Below, in pieces: positions 23,150-26,186 of a DNA stretch of 26,186 nt. How positions within the stretch are numbered: position 1 is the stretch's first letter; the number at the start of each line of letters is the position of its first letter. The stretch comes from Bacillota bacterium (GTDB taxonomy: Bacteria > Bacillota > Clostridia > Acetivibrionales > DSM-1351), in assembly GCA_023443515.1 (NCBI GenBank), contig JAEZUC010000164.1:1-26186 (forward strand). Direction: 5' to 3'. Made by a program: the position numbers and the translations under genes. The notes beneath the pieces were generated by a model. It did no database searches and had not been told where the DNA came from. It saw only the letters and a list, made by a program, of their open reading frames with translations.

Positions 23150-23252
23150 TACCGCACATTCAGTAAATGATGTGCGTTTTTTATGCGCAAATGAGAATGC
23201 AATATAAGTCTTTTGCGTACCAAGTGCTCCTTGAAAACTGAATAGTGCGGTA
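23150..23252. repeat. composite intergenic repeat, copy 2
   Basis: 103 bp. The ends are TACCGCACATTCAGT (23150-23164) and ACTGAATAGTGCGGTA (23237-23252), which pair over 8 + 7 bp with one bulged base on the right arm. The inner stem is CGCAAA (23186-23191) with TTTGCG (23212-23217). Between the inner stem and the right end is TGCTCCTTGAAAACTG (23225-23240), which resembles boxA-type rRNA leader DNA. Confidence 0.8.
23153..23182 (+). terminator. cargo terminator 2
   Basis: CGCACAT (23153-23159) pairs with ATGTGCG (23170-23176) and is followed by six T. It closes the FMN reductase-like unit and is almost identical to the terminators at 22082 and 23873. Confidence 0.8.
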
Positions 23253-23263
23253 AGGGATGAAAC

Positions 23264-23292
23264 TTGACATGTTTTTATTCTAGATATAGTAT
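23264..23292 (+). promoter_or_regulatory. cargo promoter 3 (TTGACA-N17-TAGTAT)
   Basis: A consensus TTGACA (23264-23269) is 17 bp from TAGTAT (23287-23292). It begins 11 bases after the right repeat box, exactly as in promoter 2. The -10 lies in the 19-mer AGATATAGTATTAATTGTA (23282-23300). Confidence 0.75.
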
Positions 23293-23364
23293 TAATTGTA
23301 ATAAATAGGTATAGTGCATGATTTTAAACTCAGTTCGCCGTTTGGTAGATAAAGGAGGTTCCTT

Positions 23365-23778
23365 ATGGATATTAAAGAAAAAATTAAATATTTCTATGAA
23401 AATATTACTTCGAATAATCTTATTGACGAGTTTCCCCGATATGTATCAAGTAAATGTACAATTAGAATGGGAGAAAAAATCATTCCGGTAGGAATTGATG
23501 GAATGAAACAACATTTGATTGACGTAAGGAAAACCTATCCGGATTTAAAAATGACAATAATACGTCAATATTGTGACGGTGATTATGTTATTTCAGAATT
23601 TATAGCCGAAGGTACACATAAAGGTGAATGGTTAGGCATGAAACCCACTGGGAAAAAATTATTATTTACTGGTGTTGATATCGATAAAATAGAGGATGAA
23701 AAAATCATTGAGCATGGAGGAGCAATGAATACGTTTGAAACTTTGTTTGAAGAGAATATAATTCAACCTACTCCGTAA
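23365..23778 (+). CDS. SnoaL-like / ester cyclase-family protein
   Basis: 137 aa. The small alpha+beta barrel of the SnoaL/NTF2-like superfamily is suggested by IDEFPRYVSSKCTIRMGEKIIPVGIDGMKQHLIDVRKTYPDLKMTI, then GDYVISEFIAEGTHKGEWLGMKPTGKKLLFTGVDIDKIEDEKIIEHGG. The pattern 'G.h.g.w.G..PTGk......di.ri..gkI.eh' is typical of ester-cyclase-like members. Members are catalytically diverse or merely bind small molecules, so the substrate cannot be named. AAAGGAGG is 6 nt before ATG. It is the only gene of cassette-like unit 3. Confidence 0.82.
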   Translation: MDIKEKIKYFYENITSNNLIDEFPRYVSSKCTIRMGEKIIPVGIDGMKQHLIDVRKTYPDLKMTIIRQYCDGDYVISEFIAEGTHKGEWLGMKPTGKKLLFTGVDIDKIEDEKIIEHGGAMNTFETLFEENIIQPTP

Positions 23779-23872
23779 AAGTTTGATTCAAACATTACAT
23801 ACATTTTAGATTAAATTAACAGCTAAGATTTAGAGAATTTGACAGATCAAATAAACAGCTCTTAGGAAGGTA

Positions 23873-23909
23873 ACCGCACATTCAGTTTTTAAATGATGTG
23901 CGGTTTTTT
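23873..23909 (+). terminator. cargo terminator 3
   Basis: ACCGCACAT (23873-23881) pairs with ATGTGCGGT (23896-23904), followed by a T run to 23909. It has the longest stem of the three related hairpins. Confidence 0.82.
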
Positions 23910-23920
23910 ACTGCCTATTT

Positions 23921-23964
23921 TAGGACGCAAAATGAATACAGGATGATGTAAGTCGTATTGCGAA
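23921..23964 (+). repeat. 44-bp direct repeat, copy a
   Basis: This begins TAGGACGCAAAATGAATACA and includes GGATGATGTAAGTC and TGCGAA at the end. It matches 24182-24224 with a handful of changes. The two copies flank the 65-aa gene. A diverged relative lies at 23185-23217 inside composite copy 2 (AAATGAGAATGCA, ATAAGTC, TTTGCG). Confidence 0.85.
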
Positions 23965-23993
23965 CAAAAATAAAACGAACGGAGGTTAATAAA

Positions 23994-24191
23994 ATGCTAC
24001 CAATACCAATGTTTTTTTCAATAGTTAAAAATATGTTTATCGCAACTGTTTGGTTATTTATGCTTTTTTATATTTTAATAAAACTTCACCTTTTTGATAT
24101 TAATAAAGAAAAAAACAAGTCGATTTTAACTATAGTTATTACGGGGATTGATGCTATAGTCCTAATTGTTACAGTACTTACTAGGACGTAA
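23994..24191 (+). CDS. small two-TM protein, unknown function
   Basis: 65 aa. ATG at 23994 is preferred because GGAGG lies 8 nt upstream; the in-frame extension to 23958 would run over the ribosome site. Two hydrophobic helices are seen: FIATVWLFMLFYILIKLHLF and ILTIVITGIDAIVLIVTVLT, with a basic NKEKNKS link. The stop codon TAA (24189-24191) lies within the second 44-bp repeat, so the last codons are encoded by repeat DNA. It lacks the TTGAC/TAGTAT promoter of its neighbours. The family was not recognised; holin-like or toxin-like small proteins also look like this, but nothing specific supports that. Confidence 0.55.
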   Translation: MLPIPMFFSIVKNMFIATVWLFMLFYILIKLHLFDINKEKNKSILTIVITGIDAIVLIVTVLTRT

Positions 24192-24224
24192 AATGAATGC
24201 AGGATGATGTAAGTCTACTGCGAA
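24182..24224 (+). repeat. 43-bp direct repeat, copy b
   Basis: This begins TAGGACGTAAAATGAATGCA and matches 23921-23964. It overlaps the end of the 65-aa gene and leads, 5 bases later, into the ribosome site of the HNH gene. Only the inner module is present here, without the terminator or right box. Confidence 0.85.
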
Positions 24225-24243
24225 GAAAGAAGGTGAGAAAAAC

Positions 24244-24756
24244 TTGCCGTATAACAATAATGGTAAAAGGTACTGGCTATCGTTATGGGATTATGCAAAA
24301 CAATATCCAAACGACAACATTTTATATCAGATGCCTGATTACAGGGCAGATAAGAATACTTGTAAATGGTGTGGTCATTCCTTAAAAAGTAAGAGACAGC
24401 AGAGTTATTGCAGTGAAGAATGCAAAATATATTTTCAAAAAATGACTGTATGGGGCCGTGGTGTTGCTCCATTGCCATACAGAATTCTTTGTAGGGACAA
24501 TTTCACATGTAAAGAATGTGGCTTGTTTGGTGCATATCAAAACAAATTTGGATTATTTATACCGGTTGCAATAGGGTTAGATGTTCATCATATAATCCCA
24601 GTGTCAGAAGGCGGTTTAGACAGGCAAGATAATCTTGTTACTCTTTGTGCTGATTGTCACCAACAAATTCATGGAATAGGTAAAAGAAACAAAAGCCAAT
24701 ATGTAAAAGCTTCAATCTACTATAGTGAAGTTGACAAGAAAGAAGGGATTATATGA
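24244..24756 (+). CDS. HNH endonuclease-family protein with additional zinc-finger-like motifs
   Basis: 170 aa. TTG at 24244 follows AAGGTGAG by 6 nt. The N-terminal part carries a CKWCG...YCSEEC zinc-ribbon-like motif (about residues 40-60). The C-terminal part is an HNH nuclease: CRDNFTCKECG (about 80-90), then DVHHIIPVSEGGLDRQDNLVTLCADCHQQIHG (about 118-148), which contains the HH catalytic pair, Asn and the CxxC...H zinc ligands. Such proteins cut DNA, as homing, restriction or phage-packaging nucleases, or serve in defence. The gene ends in an ATGA overlap with a 90-aa gene, so the two are likely translated together. The role here is unknown. Confidence 0.85.
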   Translation: MPYNNNGKRYWLSLWDYAKQYPNDNILYQMPDYRADKNTCKWCGHSLKSKRQQSYCSEECKIYFQKMTVWGRGVAPLPYRILCRDNFTCKECGLFGAYQNKFGLFIPVAIGLDVHHIIPVSEGGLDRQDNLVTLCADCHQQIHGIGKRNKSQYVKASIYYSEVDKKEGII

Positions 24757-25025
24757 AACAAGTTTATGATTTGCAAGTAACAAATTTGTATGATACTGCA
24801 ACGGATGAAACTTGTGGTTATTGTTCAAAGGGACATCACGATAGAGAAGCATTTGTAAACGCAGTACTTGAACAACATGGAGTTATAGTACATATGTCTG
24901 ATGTTCAGCATAAATGGGTTAAAGTAATACCAGTTAAATCGTCATTTTCAGATGTAACTTGGAAGTGGTTTGATGAACAGAAAAAGGGTGCTTGTCCTGT
25001 AACAATAATTAACACGGAAGATTAA
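24753..25025 (+). CDS. small protein coupled to the HNH gene, unknown function
   Basis: 90 aa, beginning with ATG overlapping the HNH stop codon. It holds ETCGYCSKGHHDREAFVNAVLEQHG near residues 19-43, which could bind metal (CxxC, HH), and an aromatic C-terminal part (VTWKWFDEQKKG). No membrane segment or signal peptide. I do not recognise the family. The tight overlap suggests it works with, or restrains, the nuclease, but there is no direct evidence of immunity or complex formation. Confidence 0.65.
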   Translation: MKQVYDLQVTNLYDTATDETCGYCSKGHHDREAFVNAVLEQHGVIVHMSDVQHKWVKVIPVKSSFSDVTWKWFDEQKKGACPVTIINTED

Positions 25026-25091
25026 TTTCGCAGAATATATTGTTTTTTAGTTAACTTCAATAACATTAATTAAATATCTAATCAATCAAAC

Positions 25092-25119
25092 AGCAGGCAC
25101 TTTTGTGTTCTGCTTTTTT
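25092..25119 (+). terminator. terminator upstream of parA
   Basis: AGCAGGCAC (25092-25100), a TTTT loop and GTGTTCTGCT (25105-25114) form an imperfect stem followed by T residues. It separates the HNH unit from parA. Confidence 0.7.
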
Positions 25120-25142
25120 TATTTTGAAAGGAGAAAACAAAA

Positions 25143-25922
25143 ATGGGAAAAGTTATTGCAATTGCAAATCAAAAAGGCGGTGTAGGAAAAACTACAACCG
25201 CTGTAAACATTGCTGCAGGTCTGGTGCAGGAAGGATTTAGTGTCATGGGCATTGACCTGGATCCGCAGGCAAACATGAGCGACTATTTAGGTTATGAAAG
25301 TGACAGCTTGTACAATATCAGCGACCTGATGGTGGCCGCGGCAAATAATACTCTGAGTGATGAGTATATAGTGGGAAGTATTGTCCACAGTAAGGAGGGC
25401 ATTGACTACATTCCTTCCAGTATAAAGCTTTCCGGAGCTGACTTGTTTTTAGCAAATGTAATGTGTAGGGAGCAAGTGTTGAACAGGATACTGAAAAAAG
25501 AAATATTCAGTAAATATGACTACATAATTATCGACTGCCTGCCCAGCCTTGGTATTCTTCTTACAAATGCACTTGCAGCAACAGACAGCCTCATAATTCC
25601 CGTACAAGCACAGAAGTTTGCTCTGGATGGATTAGTACAGCTGGAACAGGTATATGACATGGTTAAGGTAAATGTAAATCCTGGACTCAAAATTGACGGT
25701 GTTATTTTGACTATGGCTGATAACACAAATATGTCCAAGGCGGTAGAAACAGCTTTAGAAAGACAATACGGTAATACGCTTTTTGTTACCAGGATTCACA
25801 AAAGGGTTGAAGCTACAAACAGTACATTTGAACAAAAAAGCTTGGTTTCCACGGAAAATAGCGTACTGGGTGCCGAATACAGAAATGTGACAAAGGAGCT
25901 GATTGAAAGGAGTAGAGTGTAA
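25143..25922 (+). CDS. parA: ParA/Soj-family partition ATPase
   Basis: 259 aa, a typical ParA length without the extra N-terminal DNA-binding domain. The deviant Walker A motif KGGVGKTTTAVN is at residues 10-22. Later motifs are DLDPQANMSDYLG and DYIIIDCLPSLGILLTNAL (Walker B region). It binds DNA non-specifically with ATP and, with ParB, positions a replicon or integrated element. GAAAGGAG lies before ATG. parB begins directly after the stop. In integrated elements, ParA/ParB stabilise the excised circle. Confidence 0.95.
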   Translation: MGKVIAIANQKGGVGKTTTAVNIAAGLVQEGFSVMGIDLDPQANMSDYLGYESDSLYNISDLMVAAANNTLSDEYIVGSIVHSKEGIDYIPSSIKLSGADLFLANVMCREQVLNRILKKEIFSKYDYIIIDCLPSLGILLTNALAATDSLIIPVQAQKFALDGLVQLEQVYDMVKVNVNPGLKIDGVILTMADNTNMSKAVETALERQYGNTLFVTRIHKRVEATNSTFEQKSLVSTENSVLGAEYRNVTKELIERSRV

Positions 25923-26186
25923 GTGGGGACAACAAAAATTGACTTTTCAAAAAAGCTGGACAAGCCTTCAGACAATGCTTTTGCACAGATGTTTAATTTG
26001 AACTCGACAAATAAAAATAAGGAAAATGCTACTGAAATAGATATAAACCTTATAATACCCTTTAAAAATCATCCATTCAGACTGTATACAGGTGAGAAGC
26101 TACGGCAAATGGTTGAATCAATAAAGGAAAATGGAGTAATAGTTCCAATAGTGGTTAGGAAAAAAGATGACGGAACATATGAGAAC
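25923..26186 (+). CDS. parB: ParB/Spo0J-family partition protein, N-terminal part
   Basis: The first 88 codons are present; the gene continues past the window. GTG at 25923 follows the parA stop directly, with AAAGGAG 10 nt upstream. After a variable N-terminus comes DINLIIPFKNHPFRLYTGEK, then LRQMVESIKENGVIVPIVVRKK, the conserved ParB nuclease/CTPase-type N-terminal region. It would bind parS-like sites and act with ParA. No parS site was recognised in the window. Confidence 0.88.
   Translation, partial: MGTTKIDFSKKLDKPSDNAFAQMFNLNSTNKNKENATEIDINLIIPFKNHPFRLYTGEKLRQMVESIKENGVIVPIVVRKKDDGTYEN

Larger units (their letters stand above)
22161..23164 (+). other. cassette-like unit 2 (FMN reductase-like gene)
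   Basis: Bounded by ATTGAATAGTGCGGTA (22161-22176) and TACCGCACATTCAGT (23150-23164), near reverse complements. It contains one promoter, one gene and the start of one terminator, all in the same orientation. The boundaries are inferred from the repeats. Confidence 0.5.
23025..23364. other. 340-bp gene-free region before the SnoaL-like gene
   Basis: No gene is seen. After about 125 bases of unrecognised DNA come the terminator (23153-23182), composite repeat copy 2, the promoter TTGACA-N17-TAGTAT, a 19-mer shared with 21755-21773, and an AAAGGAGG ribosome site just before the next gene. Confidence 0.7.
23237..23886 (+). other. cassette-like unit 3 (SnoaL-like gene)
   Basis: Bounded by ACTGAATAGTGCGGTA (23237-23252) and TAACCGCACATTCAGT (23871-23886). 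It again has promoter, gene and terminator in the same orientation. Boundaries inferred from the repeats. Confidence 0.5.
23871..23964. repeat. composite intergenic repeat, copy 3 (right arm missing)
   Basis: The left arm TAACCGCACATTCAGT (23871-23886) with its terminator and the inner module (23921-23964, stem CGCAA 23926-23930 with TTGCG 23958-23962) are present. The box ACTGAATAGTGCGGTA and the TTGAC/TAGTAT promoter do not follow. The next gene starts 29 bases later. Confidence 0.7.
19105..26186 (+). mobile_element. partial or degraded integrative element (helicase remnant, cargo array, parAB)
   Basis: Directly after the tRNA-Ala terminator the content switches from conserved housekeeping genes to element-type genes: a truncated SNF2 helicase of the kind found in large clostridial conjugative elements, unrelated AT-rich cargo genes, an HNH nuclease, then parA and parB. 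All are on the plus strand. No integrase, relaxase or conjugation gene lies in the window, and no copy of the tRNA 3' end that could serve as the other attachment site was seen. The right end is outside the window and the left end appears deleted. Calling it an integrative element is inference from gene content. Confidence 0.6.

Noticed and set aside
22079..23964. CRISPR array
   Set aside because: The repeats are few, long, structurally composite and separated by whole genes rather than by uniform short spacers.

Overview
The window looks like the chromosome of an anaerobic, low-GC, spore-former-type Clostridia. The base composition, the strong GGAGG ribosome sites, the frequent TTG and GTG starts and the order priA-def-fmt-DUF116-Zn peptidase-rsmB-rlmN-PP2C-PASTA kinase-rsgA-rpe-thiN all fit. 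A cellulolytic Ruminiclostridium-like organism is my best guess from memory of this gene order; it was not checked.

Layout. (1) 1-123: the 3' part of a 5S rRNA and its terminator, the end of an rRNA operon. (2) 508-1191: a tandem-OB-fold single-stranded DNA-binding protein. (3) 1268-6096: a likely flavin-based extracellular electron transfer (FLEET/EET) locus. It holds a type II NADH dehydrogenase with a membrane DoxX-like tail (minus strand) and, divergently, an ApbE flavin transferase lipoprotein, an EetA-like NusG-II protein, an EetB-like Gx-transporter protein and a polyprenyl diphosphate synthase. (4) 6141-18904: a long plus-strand housekeeping run. It covers replication restart (priA), N-terminal formyl metabolism (def, fmt), rRNA modification (rsmB, rlmN), Ser/Thr phosphorylation signalling (PP2C phosphatase, PASTA kinase), ribosome maturation (rsgA), pentose phosphate (rpe) and thiamine pyrophosphate (thiN). 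(5) 18983-19097: tRNA-Ala(GGC) with its terminator.

From about 19105 the window changes to mobile-element DNA. It starts with an N-terminally truncated SNF2-type helicase carrying an in-frame TAA and ends with parA and the start of parB, which run off the window. Between them (21151-25025) is a set of small, functionally unrelated cargo genes, all on the plus strand: a two-TM protein, a Cys/Trp-rich 69-aa protein, a flavodoxin-fold FMN reductase, a SnoaL-like protein, another two-TM protein, and an HNH nuclease overlapped by a 90-aa partner.

The cargo genes are separated by repeated composite intergenic DNA. After a gene comes a terminator hairpin starting TACCGCACATTCAGT, then a short inner stem-loop module, then the reverse-complement-like box ACTGAATAGTGCGGTA, then a promoter of the form TTGAC-N17-TAGTAT, then the next gene. 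Each of three units therefore carries its own promoter and terminator and is bounded by the same inverted ends, like gene cassettes in an array. No recombinase is present in the window, and the repeats lack canonical integron attC core sites, so the mechanism is open. This array is the most unusual structure I see here.
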